NCBI RefSeq assembly: GCF_016924755.1 | Contig: NZ_JAFFJX010000018.1 | Location: 1 to 64,000 of the forward strand | Source of the DNA: Longitalea arenae | Lineage (GTDB): Bacteria > Bacteroidota > Bacteroidia > Chitinophagales > Chitinophagaceae | Length of the DNA stretch: 64,000 nucleotides | Reading direction: 5' to 3' | Shown: in pieces, positions 35,975 to 45,417 of the stretch | Numbering within the stretch: position 1 is the stretch's first letter | Layout of the letters: every line of letters starts with the position of its first letter | Notes under the pieces: generated by a model | Database searches by the model: none | What the model was told of the DNA's origin: nothing | What the model saw: the letters and a program-made list of their open reading frames with translations, nothing else | Position numbers and translations under genes: made by a program

Positions 35975-36747
35975 TAAAAATGGCGGGTGCTTTCTTTGTT
36001 CTCATCCCAGCCCAGTTTTACTTTTAATTCCCTTTCGATCCAGTACTGGGCTTCGGGCAGTATGCGAAAACTGTTGATCGTTTTTATACTGCGTTCATAC
36101 ATTACTTCGTCGTTGCGGAAAAGCTCGCTGATGAAGACAAAGCGGTCGTTGATGCCGATCGCCCGGCGCAAGTCGCGAACCGGCGCATCGTTCAGCACAT
36201 GCGCTACTTCTTTCACCTCTTCTTTTAACTTTTCGTTAAGGGACGCTTCTTTCGAAGCCATCACCTCGTTCAGTTCTTTAACTGCCTGCTGATGGGCCAG
36301 GGTAGGAATTTCGCGGAGGGGATCAAACTTCCATCCATTCTCAGCCTTTTGGCTTTCATAATGATGGCCATTGCCATTTTTTTCCACAGGCTGGCTGGCG
36401 CCATTCATTTCCACAACCGGTGTTGGCACTACAACCGGTAATTCTTCCGGCGCTTCCTGTACCGCTACCGGTGGTGTTTCTACTACAACGGGTTCGGCCA
36501 CTGTTTTTGGAGGCGTTTGGGTAGTTTTTTCTTCCCGCTGCTGTATATGCCGGTTCTGATAGCTATGACCATTAGCCGCCGGCATCACCACTGCCACTTT
36601 GCTCGAGTTGACAGGCCGGTGAGTGGACGTTGACATCTGTACCAATTCTGTTTCAATTAATTGAGTTGTCACTAATAGTTGAAACGGATCGGCATTTTGT
36701 GCAAATTGTTCATTTAATTTGCCAATAAGTTGTGCTAAACGTTCCAT
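35947..36747 (-). CDS. conserved Bacteroidota protein of unknown function
   Basis: 266 residues, no signal peptide or membrane segment. An N-terminal helical segment (MERLAQLIGKLNEQFAQ), a disordered Pro/Val/Glu-rich middle (~60-140), and a conserved helical C-terminal domain (RDLRRAIGINDRFVFISELFRNDE, then RHFYQLVKRRF). I know the C-terminal block as a recurrent unannotated Bacteroidota domain but cannot assign a function. Divergent from tdk and convergent with waaA, overlapping it by 28 bases. Confidence 0.75.
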   Translation of the reverse strand: MERLAQLIGKLNEQFAQNADPFQLLVTTQLIETELVQMSTSTHRPVNSSKVAVVMPAANGHSYQNRHIQQREEKTTQTPPKTVAEPVVVETPPVAVQEAPEELPVVVPTPVVEMNGASQPVEKNGNGHHYESQKAENGWKFDPLREIPTLAHQQAVKELNEVMASKEASLNEKLKEEVKEVAHVLNDAPVRDLRRAIGINDRFVFISELFRNDEVMYERSIKTINSFRILPEAQYWIERELKVKLGWDENKESTRHFYQLVKRRFS

Positions 36748-36766
36748 AATAAGCGGGTACTTTTTT

Positions 36767-36806
36767 ATGGTTAGAGTTAATTGATTGATGGTTAGAGCTA
36801 ATTGAT
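36767..36806. repeat. two 21-bp direct repeats upstream of tdk
   Basis: TGGTTAGAGTTAATTGA and TGGTTAGAGCTAATTGA, 21 bases apart, between the divergent start codons of the unknown gene and tdk. Same helix face spacing (two turns), so a regulator site is possible. Confidence 0.4.
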
Positions 36807-36840
36807 AAAGTTAACAATTATTGTACCTATTTCCGTTAAC

Positions 36841-37413
36841 ATGTTTATAGAACCTAATATATCGGGTGAACGCCGGGGCAGTATTGAAGTGATTTGCGGG
36901 TCTATGTTTTCCGGAAAAACAGAAGAATTGATCCGGAGACTAAAACGGGCAAAGATCGCCAACCTGCGGGTAGAAATCTTTAAGCCTAAGATGGATGTGC
37001 GCTATGATGCGCAGAACATCATCTCACATGATGAAAACGCCATTCTCAGTACACCTATTGATAACTCCCAAACCATATTATTATTGCATGGAGATGCCGA
37101 TGTGATAGGTGTTGATGAGGCTCAATTTTTCGATGATCAGTTACCGGATGTTTGCGACCAGCTGGCCTTAAAGGGTATAAGGGTCATTGTGGCCGGTTTG
37201 GACATGGATTATAAGGGTAAACCATTCGGACAAATGCCCTTTCTGTTATCAAAAGCCGATTTTATTACGAAACTGCACGCCATTTGCGTGAAATGCGGTC
37301 ATATTGCCAATTATTCCTTTCGTAAAAAAGCCGATAAGACCCAGGTGCTGCTCGGCGAAAAAGACATGTACGAACCCAGATGCAGGAAGTGTTATTATGA
37401 GTTGACGGGTTGA
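36841..37413 (+). CDS. tdk: thymidine kinase
   Basis: 190 residues from ATG at 36841 (the frame opens 13 codons earlier with an unusual start). Type [19 protein letters not shown]-loop, [21 protein letters not shown], and the zinc lobe with CVKCG and CRKC. Phosphorylates thymidine for salvage. Confidence 0.94.
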   Translation: MFIEPNISGERRGSIEVICGSMFSGKTEELIRRLKRAKIANLRVEIFKPKMDVRYDAQNIISHDENAILSTPIDNSQTILLLHGDADVIGVDEAQFFDDQLPDVCDQLALKGIRVIVAGLDMDYKGKPFGQMPFLLSKADFITKLHAICVKCGHIANYSFRKKADKTQVLLGEKDMYEPRCRKCYYELTG

Positions 37414-37600
37414 CTGGTAGAAAAGTTAAAAAGTTGAGAAAGTAGAGAAAAGTTAAAAATCTGAGAAAGTGGAAAGTTTAAAAGTTGAGGAAGTGGAAAG
37501 TGGAAAAAGAAGAATGCCGGATACAGGAATATCGAAAAAGAGGAATGCCGATAAAGAAATGTGTCGAAAAAGAAGAATGCCGAAAAACAATAACGCGTCC
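37414..37600 (+). repeat. purine-rich short-period repeats after tdk
   Basis: Begins at the tdk stop codon with AAAAGTT(A/G)AGAAAGT-type units (37420-37505), followed by three copies of GAAAAAGARGAATGCCG (37503, 37530 and 37566 regions). The open frame through it is compositional and not a gene. 37414-37680 holds nothing else recognised. Confidence 0.65.
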
Positions 37601-37680
37601 AAAGAATAAAGAACCACAAACCACAAACTACAAACCACAAACGCCTGCTAGTAAGAAAAAGCAACATTAAAACCGAAGAC

Positions 37681-38331
37681 TTGAACCATATACTTACCCT
37701 TATTAAAAAAGATATCCTGCTTGAAGTGCGCCAGCAATACACTTTTTACGGGATCCTGCTGTATGTAGCATCTACCATCTTTGTATTGTACCTGGCGATG
37801 GGTCAGCCCGAAGAAAAAGTATGGAATGGATTGTTCTGGATGATCCAGCTGTTCATTTGTGTGAATGCGGTCGCCAAGAGTTTTCTGCAGGAAAGTCAGG
37901 GCCGCATGCTTTATTTTTATACGGTAGCCGGCGCGCGGGATTTCGTGCTCTCGAAATTATTGTTCAATGCCGGATTAATGGTGGTCATGAGTATTGTGAG
38001 CCTGCTCTTATTTCAGTTGCTGATGGGTAATCCCTTACAGAATCCCTTGCGTTTTGTAGGTTTTGTTTGTTTGGGTGGCTGTAGTTTAAGCCTTGTATTT
38101 ACTTTTCTCGCTGCCATAGCGGCACGCGCCCGCCAGGGCGCAGCCCTGATGGCCATTTTGGGTTTCCCGCTGATCATTCCCCAGGTGCTCCTGCTGATGC
38201 GCATGTCGAACACTGCCTTTGCCGATGTCATTCAGGCCGGCCTTTGGCAGATCATTTTGCTGCTCGCAGGTCTTGATGTATTAGTGATCGCCCTGGCAAT
38301 CATCTTGTTCCCTTTTTTGTGGAAAGACTAA
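37681..38331 (+). CDS. ccmB: heme exporter / cytochrome c maturation permease CcmB
   Basis: 216 residues from TTG at 37681; no ATG or GTG precedes it in frame. Six predicted membrane helices, with KKDILLEVRQQYTFYG at the N terminus and MAILGFPLIIPQVLL in helix 5, both typical of CcmB. Part of the ABC-type Ccm system with ccmC and ccmD downstream. The ATPase gene ccmA is not adjacent. Confidence 0.9.
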   Translation: MNHILTLIKKDILLEVRQQYTFYGILLYVASTIFVLYLAMGQPEEKVWNGLFWMIQLFICVNAVAKSFLQESQGRMLYFYTVAGARDFVLSKLLFNAGLMVVMSIVSLLLFQLLMGNPLQNPLRFVGFVCLGGCSLSLVFTFLAAIAARARQGAALMAILGFPLIIPQVLLLMRMSNTAFADVIQAGLWQIILLLAGLDVLVIALAIILFPFLWKD

Positions 38332-38336
38332 AACAG

Positions 38337-38435
38337 TCACCGGTTGCCAGTTACCAGTCGCCGGTCGAAGGAGGTCAGCCGTTGCCACTGCCAGTTGGGC
38401 GTCGCCGGAAACCGGTAACCGGTAACTGGTAACTA
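38337..38435. repeat. CCGGTAACTGGTAAC-type repeats between ccmB and ccmC
   Basis: Starts a few bases after the ccmB stop. GGTTGCCAGTTACCAGTCGCC on the left can pair with CCGGTAACCGGTAACTGG on the right, so it forms a hairpin. Same family as 62657-62797. Confidence 0.7.
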
Positions 38436-38511
38436 ATTTTTGCCGGAGGCCACTTTCATTCACATAACCCGCAGGAAACATAAACAACCTTCTATTTAAG
38501 TTCTTTTCCCC

Positions 38512-38519
38512 TAATTTTG
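38512..38519 (+). promoter_or_regulatory. possible -7 box upstream of ccmC
   Basis: TAATTTTG fits TAnnTTTG, 77 bases before the ccmC start. No clear TTTG is found 19 bases further upstream, so this is tentative. Confidence 0.3.
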
Positions 38520-38595
38520 CCCCACCTATTTTGGATCATTGGGTCGTACGATTGCTTTCAGGTACCAGTGATCATTCAACAAACTACAGGACTCT

Positions 38596-39282
38596 ATGCG
38601 CCAGTACTGGTGGAAAATACTAAGCATTGTATTACTGATCTATACTTTTATTGCAGGTCTTTTGATCCCCCTTCCGTACGAAACAGCCTATGCCAGCAGT
38701 AACCTCTACGAAAGCATGCGCAATTTCTTCTTTCATGTGCCTATGTGGTTCAGCCAGCTGGCTTTAATTACGGTTTCCCTGTATTATTCTATCAAATACC
38801 TGCGCAATCCCAATCCCACTTACGACATTTACGCCACCGAATTTGCCCGCACCGGAACGGTCTTGGGTGTGCTCGGTTTGATCACCGGCGCCATTTGGGC
38901 CCAATACACCTGGGGGGCAGCATGGAGCAACGATCCAAAACAGATCGGAGCAGCCATTGCCCTCCTGATCTATGTGGCCTATTTTGTATTGCGCAATTCG
39001 ATGCCTGATATGGATAAAAGAGGCCGGGTGGCGGCAGTTTATAACATATTCGCATATTTTATTTATATCCCCATGATCCTGATCTTACCGCGGCTCACAG
39101 AATCACTGCACCCCGGCGGAAAAGGATCTGAAGGAAATCCCGGCCTTGGTGGCAGCAGCCTCGATGCTACTATGCGCCTCGTGTTCTGGCCCGGCGTGCT
39201 GGGCTGGATACTTCTGTCTACCTGGATCTCTACCCTCAGGCTGCGCGTTCGATTACTGGAAGAGAAAAAACATTCTGCATAA
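38596..39282 (+). CDS. ccmC: cytochrome c biogenesis protein CcmC
   Basis: 228 residues, six membrane helices. The heme-handling tryptophan-rich loop reads AQYTWGAAWSNDPKQ. FHVPMWFSQL supplies one conserved His, and SLHPGG the other. CcmC presents heme to the CcmE chaperone. Eight bases before ccmD. Confidence 0.92.
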   Translation: MRQYWWKILSIVLLIYTFIAGLLIPLPYETAYASSNLYESMRNFFFHVPMWFSQLALITVSLYYSIKYLRNPNPTYDIYATEFARTGTVLGVLGLITGAIWAQYTWGAAWSNDPKQIGAAIALLIYVAYFVLRNSMPDMDKRGRVAAVYNIFAYFIYIPMILILPRLTESLHPGGKGSEGNPGLGGSSLDATMRLVFWPGVLGWILLSTWISTLRLRVRLLEEKKHSA

Positions 39283-39290
39283 TTTTTAGT

Positions 39291-39506
39291 ATGAAGCAAC
39301 TAATTGTAACCCTGATCGTTTTATTTTTCCATTTACTGGCGAATGCCCAGGATTCAGTGAACCATGTTGACCAAACGCGTACCGGTTTATATGCTGGCGG
39401 CAAGATCTATGTTGTACTGGTGGTAGCCGTTACTATTTTGGTGGGTTTGTTCCTGTACGTGATCCGGCTCGACAGAAAGATCACCAAACTGGAGAAGAAC
39501 GGTTAA
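39291..39506 (+). CDS. ccmD: CcmD family protein
   Basis: 71 residues: cleaved or anchoring N-terminal hydrophobic segment (LIVTLIVLFFHLLANAQ), then YAGGKIYVVLVVAVTILVGLFLYVIRLDRKI, a single helix followed by a charged end, as in CcmD. It stabilises the CcmC-heme-CcmE complex. Confidence 0.8.
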   Translation: MKQLIVTLIVLFFHLLANAQDSVNHVDQTRTGLYAGGKIYVVLVVAVTILVGLFLYVIRLDRKITKLEKNG

Positions 39507-39748
39507 TGGTTAGTAGTAAGTAGCGAGTAGGATTGCTCACAAACTTATGTGCCGCCTGACCAAATTTATTTGAAAAGAATTGTTGGTGATGAGGTTCAGA
39601 TGATCTTTTACGACGGTAGCTACTGTTGTTTGAATTTAACGAAGTAAATGAATCCGGTGGAGTGAATGCGGTTGAGTCGCACCAACCACCAGCCATTTAC
39701 CAATAACTTGTCATATACTGCTCAATACATAAACAAAAACAGCTAGTC

Positions 39749-41158
39749 ATGTCAGATTACAGTTTTTTTGGCGCGGTGGAAAAGAGCTTCGATAAAGCCG
39801 CGCAATTCACCACCTGGGATCCCGGCATCCTGGAACAGATCAAACAATGCAATGCCGTATACCGCATGCATTTCCCGGTTAAAATTGGCGATAAGATCGA
39901 AGTGATCAAAGCTTATCGCGTGCAACACTCTCATCACAAACTGCCTTGTAAAGGCGGGATTCGTTTTGCCCTGTCAGTAAACCTCGATGAGGTAATGGCC
40001 CTTGCCGCCCTCATGACCTACAAATGCGCCATTGTGAATGTGCCATTTGCCGGCGCTAAAGGAGGTATCACCATCGATCCCAAAAAATATACGCCGTATG
40101 AACTCGAAAAGATCACCCGGCGCTATACATCAGAATTAATTAAGAAGAATTTCATTGGCCCCGGCATCGACGTACCCGCGCCTGACTATGGCACCGGTGA
40201 ACGCGAAATGGCCTGGATCGTTGACACGTATACGAGCATGCGCCCCGGCGAAATAGATGCACTGGGTTGTGTAACAGGGAAACCTGTTACCCAGGGTGGC
40301 GTCCGTGGCCGCCGGGAAGCGACCGGACTGGGTGTTTTCTTTGGCCTGCGTGAAGTATGTTCCATGAAAGATGTGATGGACAAACTGGGTTTACCGGTTG
40401 GTGTGGCAGGCAAACGTGTAGTGGTACAGGGATTGGGCAATGTAGGTTATCATACCGCCAAATTCTTCCAGGACCATGGGGCTAAGATCGTAGGCTTAAG
40501 TGAATACGAAGGCGCTATCTTCAACCTAGATGGACTGGATATTGATAAAGTGGTTGAGCACCGCAAAACCAAAGGTTCTATCCTCAACTTTCCCGGCAGC
40601 ACCAATTTTGCCAAGAATACCGATGCGCTGGAAATGGAATGTGATATCCTCATTCCGGCAGCACTGGAGGCCGTGGTCACCGGTCAGAATGCCCCCAATG
40701 TAAAAGCCAAGATCATCGGTGAAGCTGCAAATGGACCGCTCACGCCGGAGGCAGATGAGATCTTCGCTAAAAGAGGCATCCTGGTGGTACCCGATATGTA
40801 CCTCAATGCCGGCGGTGTAACTGTATCGTATTTTGAATGGCTGAAAAACCTTAGCCATGTGCGTTATGGCCGGATGGAAAAACGATTTACAGAAAACCTG
40901 AACACCCATATACTCGGTCAAATCGAAGAGTTGACCGGCAAAAAAGTAAATGGCAAAGAAAAAGAATTGATCCTGCATGGTCCCGAAGAGGTGGATCTGG
41001 TTCGCAGTGGATTGGAGGAGACCATGATCACCGCTACCCGTGAGATCATGGAGGTATGGAAAAGCAATCCGCAAATCCCCGATATGCGTACAGCCGCCTA
41101 CGTGGTAGCCATCAATAAAGTAGGTACCAGCTATGCTGAGCTGGGTATCTTCCCGTAA
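39749..41158 (+). CDS. gdhA: Glu/Leu/Phe/Val dehydrogenase (glutamate dehydrogenase)
   Basis: 469 residues. Substrate domain with PCKGGIRF, the catalytic-lysine segment [10 protein letters not shown], and [18 protein letters not shown](P) domain with [13 protein letters not shown] and [12 protein letters not shown]. Interconverts glutamate with 2-oxoglutarate and ammonia. Length and motifs are intact. Monocistronic, terminator at 41180. Confidence 0.92.
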   Translation: MSDYSFFGAVEKSFDKAAQFTTWDPGILEQIKQCNAVYRMHFPVKIGDKIEVIKAYRVQHSHHKLPCKGGIRFALSVNLDEVMALAALMTYKCAIVNVPFAGAKGGITIDPKKYTPYELEKITRRYTSELIKKNFIGPGIDVPAPDYGTGEREMAWIVDTYTSMRPGEIDALGCVTGKPVTQGGVRGRREATGLGVFFGLREVCSMKDVMDKLGLPVGVAGKRVVVQGLGNVGYHTAKFFQDHGAKIVGLSEYEGAIFNLDGLDIDKVVEHRKTKGSILNFPGSTNFAKNTDALEMECDILIPAALEAVVTGQNAPNVKAKIIGEAANGPLTPEADEIFAKRGILVVPDMYLNAGGVTVSYFEWLKNLSHVRYGRMEKRFTENLNTHILGQIEELTGKKVNGKEKELILHGPEEVDLVRSGLEETMITATREIMEVWKSNPQIPDMRTAAYVVAINKVGTSYAELGIFP

Positions 41159-41179
41159 AGCTGACTAAGTCATTACTCG

Positions 41180-41217
41180 AAAGCTCCCATCCCTACCGGG
41201 TGGGAGCTTTTATTTTA
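41180..41217 (+). terminator. rho-independent terminator of gdhA
   Basis: AAAGCTCCCA (41180-41189) pairs with TGGGAGCTTT (41201-41210), followed by TATTTTA, 21 bases after the stop. Confidence 0.9.
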
Positions 41218-41442
41218 CTTATAAATCAATGATTATCAAAATAAATACATTTTACATTTTTAATACATGAACCATTTAACCAGAACCTGATCTGTTGTAT
41301 CATAGCATTAAATATCAAAATTGATTTGGACGATTGTTACCCCATAAAGACTTTACCCAACAACTCGCTGCTAACTACCTTCGAAACAGACTTATATTCT
41401 GAACCCCCTCCACCACTGGATAGAATTTTTCTTTTTCAGGTC

Positions 41443-41808
41443 TTACTTATACAAGTCCTGGTCCTTGATATAATCAATGCCATTCTCTTTCAGATACCCA
41501 ATGCCCCATTCACTGATAAAAGTATATAAAGGCGACAGCGATCTTCCGAAACCGGTTAAACGGTATTCAACCCGGTAAGGCTTTTCAGAAAGCACTTTCT
41601 TTTCAATTAGTTTATCCCGCTCCAGTTCCTTTAACTGCTGGCTTAACATTTTCTCCGATACGCCCGGCAGGTTATCCCGGATCTCACTGAACCCTTTTTT
41701 CTCGAACTGATGCAGATGCGATAATATCAGCAGCTTCCACTTACCGCCAATAAAATGGAGGGTTACATCAACGGGGCAGGTAAAAGTTTTATCGTGGAGT
41801 TTGATCAT
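41443..41808 (-). CDS. HxlR family transcriptional regulator
   Basis: 121 residues, complete winged helix. Conserved CPVDVTL with Cys11 (the redox-sensing cysteine in many HxlR proteins), IGGKWKLLILSHL, SEIRDNLPGVSEKMLSQQLKELE and YRVEYRLTGFG. Such regulators often respond to electrophiles or oxidants and control the divergent gene, here the ABM-domain protein 114 bases away. A palindrome lies between them. Confidence 0.92.
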   Translation of the reverse strand: MIKLHDKTFTCPVDVTLHFIGGKWKLLILSHLHQFEKKGFSEIRDNLPGVSEKMLSQQLKELERDKLIEKKVLSEKPYRVEYRLTGFGRSLSPLYTFISEWGIGYLKENGIDYIKDQDLYK

Positions 41809-41852
41809 AGGAAAACTGTTTCTGCAAATTACTAAAGAAACTGCCGGCCGGG

Positions 41853-41868
41853 CTTACTTTCCGGTAAG
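41853..41868. promoter_or_regulatory. candidate HxlR operator
   Basis: CTTAC-TTTCCG-GTAAG, a symmetric site midway between the HxlR gene and the divergent ABM gene, near a TATTGTTTG that may be the rightward -7 region. Confidence 0.45.
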
Positions 41869-41922
41869 TTATTGTTTGCCCCAATGATAGCCGCTAACTT
41901 GAACGCCCAAAATCAAAAGCGT

Positions 41923-42330
41923 ATGAGATTTCTAACCTGTCTTCTTTTTTTAACAGCAACACTCATGGTAAATTCCACTTGTGCACAAAACAATAACAAA
42001 CATATGGAAACGAAAAAGGATCATTCCGTTGAGATCATCCGGTATAATCTTGCCACCGGTCAGCAAAAGGATTTTGAACAGGCCTATACCAATGCAGGCA
42101 AATACCTGAAAGCATCCCCCTATTGTTTGGGTTATAAAATCATTCATGGTAAGGAAGAACCCAACCGGTATATCGTGATCATTCACTGGACCTCGATGGA
42201 GGATCATTTGAATGGTTTTAGAAAAAGCGCCGACTTTATGCCTTTTCTCAGCCTGGTAAGGCCATTTTATAATAACATCGATGAAATGAAACATTACGAA
42301 AACACGACGATCGAATGGACTAAAGAATAA
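41923..42330 (+). CDS. exported antibiotic-biosynthesis-monooxygenase-fold protein
   Basis: 135 residues from ATG at 41923, where a signal peptide begins (RFLTCLLFLTATLMVNSTCAQ). The rest is one ABM ferredoxin-like domain: VEIIRYNLATGQQKDFEQAY, SPYCLGYKIIHGKEEPNRYIV, HWTSMEDHLNGFRKS and FLSLVRPFYNNI. ABM proteins act on quinones and other reactive compounds, which fits control by an HxlR repressor. Substrate unknown; an exported ABM protein is uncommon. Confidence 0.8.
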   Translation: MRFLTCLLFLTATLMVNSTCAQNNNKHMETKKDHSVEIIRYNLATGQQKDFEQAYTNAGKYLKASPYCLGYKIIHGKEEPNRYIVIIHWTSMEDHLNGFRKSADFMPFLSLVRPFYNNIDEMKHYENTTIEWTKE

Positions 42331-42336
42331 TCACAA

Positions 42337-42368
42337 AACCGTGCCGGGTGCAAAACCCTGGCACGGTT
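42337..42368. terminator. bidirectional terminator
   Basis: AACCGTGCC (42337-42345) pairs with GGCACGGTT (42360-42368), with an inner GGGT/ACCC pairing. Between the convergent ABM and DUF2339 genes. Confidence 0.82.
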
Positions 42369-42374
42369 AACTAT

Positions 42375-44726
42375 TTAATTATTTCCCTGCTTATCTTCTG
42401 GTTTTGCCGCTTCCCCAAATAACACATCCTTATACTTGTTATACAAAAAAGACATCACCAGTAACAACACACCGAGTGAAATAAAGGATACTGTTTTGGT
42501 GATAGTGCCCGAACCGGCCAGGTCATACAGGAACAACTTGATCAATGTAACCAGGAAAAGCGTTATGGCGGCCAGCCGCAAATGTTTTTGTTTTCCTCGA
42601 ATGCCCAGCACGATCAGCATCATGGCGTACAACCCCCACAGAATGCTCAATCCAAGTTTATACTGTTTGTCGGCGCCTGAAGCGGCCGTCCAGCACAGGT
42701 ATTCTGCACTTACAAAAGCCAACACCATCCCATATACGAGAAGCGTATATGCTTTTTTTACCACCGGTTCCTGTACAAATTCCCTGGTGGCCTGCTGGCC
42801 GGTATAAAGCAGCACCGCGGTAATGGCCATAAGAATATAGCGGCTCAAAAAATCAAGCGGACCAAAGCTTCCCCAGCCTTTCTGGAAATAAACCCGCGTG
42901 AGTTCGTTCAGCAACGGCAGGGCCTGCGCCACTACAATGATCATCATTAAAGCAAGACCGGCAAGGGAGGATATTCCGAGCAACTTACTGCCCACCCATC
43001 GCTGATTGATCATCATCAGCGTGATCGTAAATACCATCGAATACAACAAGAGTACGATAAATGCAAAGGCGCTAACAGGGCTGTTCCATACCCCATAGAA
43101 CACATCATAAACGGGCCCCGGTTTTTCCAGCTGCCTGAAATACCCATTGATCTCGATGTGAAAAATAAAATAGGCCGTGATTATGAAAACAGCGGGCAGC
43201 AAATAATTATAAAACCGAAGGTATAAACTGCCAGGTGCTAAAACCGACCGGTATTTTTTATGGCGATCATAATAGATGATCGCCGCCTGGGCTGCCGCTA
43301 TCAGCAAACCGGTGACAAACACAATATTTATAAAAGGATTAATAGCCCCCTTATCGGGAAAAGTAAAGTCTCTTGTATGTTGAAACCAGTCATGCACCAG
43401 GCTTAAAAAGCTCAAAACAGCCAGCCCCGCTCCCAGCATTTCATAAGCCGGGGCCTGCCGGGTACGGCCGATCACAAATACCAATACCGCCTCGGCTGTC
43501 CATAATAGCGTGACCCAGTTGCCATCGAGCTGCACCGGCACCGCAATGGTACCAAACACGATCACCAATCCCAGGATGAGGTAGTACAGCGACCGGTCGG
43601 CCAGCTCTAAACGCCGGATCAACTGGCTCACTGTTAAATGAATGCCCGCATTCACAATAGTGAAGAGCCCGGCATAATTGCTGCTGGCATCCTGGGTAAT
43701 GAGATCATAGCCAAAACCGTAGAAAATAAAAGCATTGCTTAGCAGGATCAACAGATCAGAAAAACCATACTGTTCTCTTTTTATGATCTTATAGCCCAGG
43801 AAAGTGGCATAAAAGATCAGAAAGAAAACAGAAAGGTAGGTCCATGCAATGAATGTATGATCTGCATACCGGAAGTTGAAAATATACCAGCTGATATAAA
43901 TGATCCAGGTAAGTATAAATGCCGAATAGAACAAGGACTTCCAGTATTTGCGCAGTGAAACGAGGAGTATACCCGTGTTGATGAAGGCCACATAAGCAAA
44001 GAAAACGGCATAACGGCCGGAATTATCGCTTAACAAAAATGGAATGGCGTAAGCACCCACCTGCGCCAGGTGGGCAATGATAACCCGGTTGTATAAGAAT
44101 GCCGCATATACGGTACCTGCAGTTACCACCAGCATCAGGGCGAAAGCAGCCAGTTGCGGCATCAACTGGTAAAAACTGTATGCGGTATAGGTAATGAAAT
44201 ACATTACTGCCAGTCCGCCCCCCATTAACACACTGCTATAGGCCTCATATTTTTTCTTTAGCCATAGCGCAACGCCGATCAATGCGGCTCCGGCAAGATA
44301 GCCATTGATGACCCGGATCAGCGGGCTTACCATATTATGTTCTATGGCGTATTTGGCGCCAATGAAAATACCGATAATAGTAACCAGTATGCCTACCTTG
44401 CTGGCGACATTCTTGCCGATGAATTCTTCAAAAGAGGAGCTGGAGCGGGATCGGGGTGCAGAAGTTCTTGCCGGTGGGCGCGGCGGAGCCGGCGGTTGAG
44501 CAAGCGCCCGGTGAGGCGCCTCAATGACTTCAATGACCTCTACCGTTTTTACCTCGACTTGTTCGCCGGAAGGAGCCCCAGGTGAACGATCATTTATTGA
44601 CAGCTTTAATGCATGCAGTTCATCGATCAATTGTACCAGCTGTTCACTAATGGCAGTTTGTTGCCGCGATAACTCCTGAATACGGCGGGTCAGCGCTTCA
44701 ATTTTCTCATGGATCTTTTCATCCAT
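42375..44726 (-). CDS. DUF2339 multi-pass membrane protein
   Basis: 783 residues. N-terminal coiled coil (~1-45), a Pro/Arg/Ser-rich linker (~50-95), then about 20 hydrophobic helices to the C terminus. FEEFIGKNVASKVGILVTIIG followed by GxxLAVMYF is the DUF2339 signature; typical length is 700-1,000. Function of the family is not known; an envelope role is assumed. Single gene; its stop nearly abuts a bidirectional terminator. Confidence 0.85.
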   Translation of the reverse strand: MDEKIHEKIEALTRRIQELSRQQTAISEQLVQLIDELHALKLSINDRSPGAPSGEQVEVKTVEVIEVIEAPHRALAQPPAPPRPPARTSAPRSRSSSSFEEFIGKNVASKVGILVTIIGIFIGAKYAIEHNMVSPLIRVINGYLAGAALIGVALWLKKKYEAYSSVLMGGGLAVMYFITYTAYSFYQLMPQLAAFALMLVVTAGTVYAAFLYNRVIIAHLAQVGAYAIPFLLSDNSGRYAVFFAYVAFINTGILLVSLRKYWKSLFYSAFILTWIIYISWYIFNFRYADHTFIAWTYLSVFFLIFYATFLGYKIIKREQYGFSDLLILLSNAFIFYGFGYDLITQDASSNYAGLFTIVNAGIHLTVSQLIRRLELADRSLYYLILGLVIVFGTIAVPVQLDGNWVTLLWTAEAVLVFVIGRTRQAPAYEMLGAGLAVLSFLSLVHDWFQHTRDFTFPDKGAINPFINIVFVTGLLIAAAQAAIIYYDRHKKYRSVLAPGSLYLRFYNYLLPAVFIITAYFIFHIEINGYFRQLEKPGPVYDVFYGVWNSPVSAFAFIVLLLYSMVFTITLMMINQRWVGSKLLGISSLAGLALMMIIVVAQALPLLNELTRVYFQKGWGSFGPLDFLSRYILMAITAVLLYTGQQATREFVQEPVVKKAYTLLVYGMVLAFVSAEYLCWTAASGADKQYKLGLSILWGLYAMMLIVLGIRGKQKHLRLAAITLFLVTLIKLFLYDLAGSGTITKTVSFISLGVLLLVMSFLYNKYKDVLFGEAAKPEDKQGNN

Positions 44727-44777
44727 AAACGAGTTATTGGTTGCGCTAAAGAAAGCATAAAAAGCGTTAATAACAAC

Positions 44778-45218
44778 TTAAATTCCAAAGGCTGGCAAGG
44801 ACTCAAGCATTTGCAGCTGGTTGTTTTTTCTAATATATGCAAAACAGGCCGATCCATTGGTGATCACCAGGTAAGGAACCGGTACAGCCATGTTATAGCG
44901 CAATACCTGCTGCAACACCTCATCGCTCAAAGGCACTTCCATGCCCTTACATTCCACCATCAGCCAGGGCTTATGCTGGCCATCATAGATGAGAATATCG
45001 AACCTTTTCCTTAACTCCCCGAGCCTGATCTCTTTTTCAACGGCCGTTAAGGCAGCCGGATATTTTTTCACCTGTAATAAATACTGCAGAAAATTCTGGC
45101 GCACCCATTCTTCAGGAGTTAAGCGCAACCATTGCCGGCGGCATTCATCAAAAATAAATTCTTTCTCTTCTTCCTTTTTTAAACGGAATGGGAAAGAAGG
45201 ATACTCAATCCTGATCAT
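44778..45218 (-). CDS. HsdR N-terminal-like nuclease-fold protein
   Basis: 146 residues. Matches the small stand-alone 'type I restriction enzyme R protein N terminus' family: EEWVRQNFLQYL, then RKRFDILIYDG and WLMVECKG. The D and the ExK of a PD-(D/E)xK nuclease core are present. These lone proteins are common in Bacteroidota without hsdM or hsdS, as here, so a restriction role is doubtful; the true function is unknown. Confidence 0.82.
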   Translation of the reverse strand: MIRIEYPSFPFRLKKEEEKEFIFDECRRQWLRLTPEEWVRQNFLQYLLQVKKYPAALTAVEKEIRLGELRKRFDILIYDGQHKPWLMVECKGMEVPLSDEVLQQVLRYNMAVPVPYLVITNGSACFAYIRKNNQLQMLESLPAFGI

Positions 45219-45417
45219 GGCATCAAAACTACTATTTGTTATACAGAAGGCGCAAGTTATAAACTACCGGCTTTACTATTTGTTATTACTAAAAAACTGC
45301 TCGTTTTGCCTAAAATAAACGAAATTTATTGATGAACCTAACTGAAGCGCAACCCCACCTGCACGGCAATCCCTGCCGGGATAACGATTGACCCAATAAA
45401 AAGAAGGAAATAATAAG

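Noticed and set aside
37485-37670. ORF with KEECR repeats after tdk
   Set aside because: It is the translation of purine-rich short repeats, not a zinc-ribbon gene.
44778-45218. Type I restriction system
   Set aside because: Only the small HsdR_N-like protein is present; no hsdM, hsdS or helicase domain.
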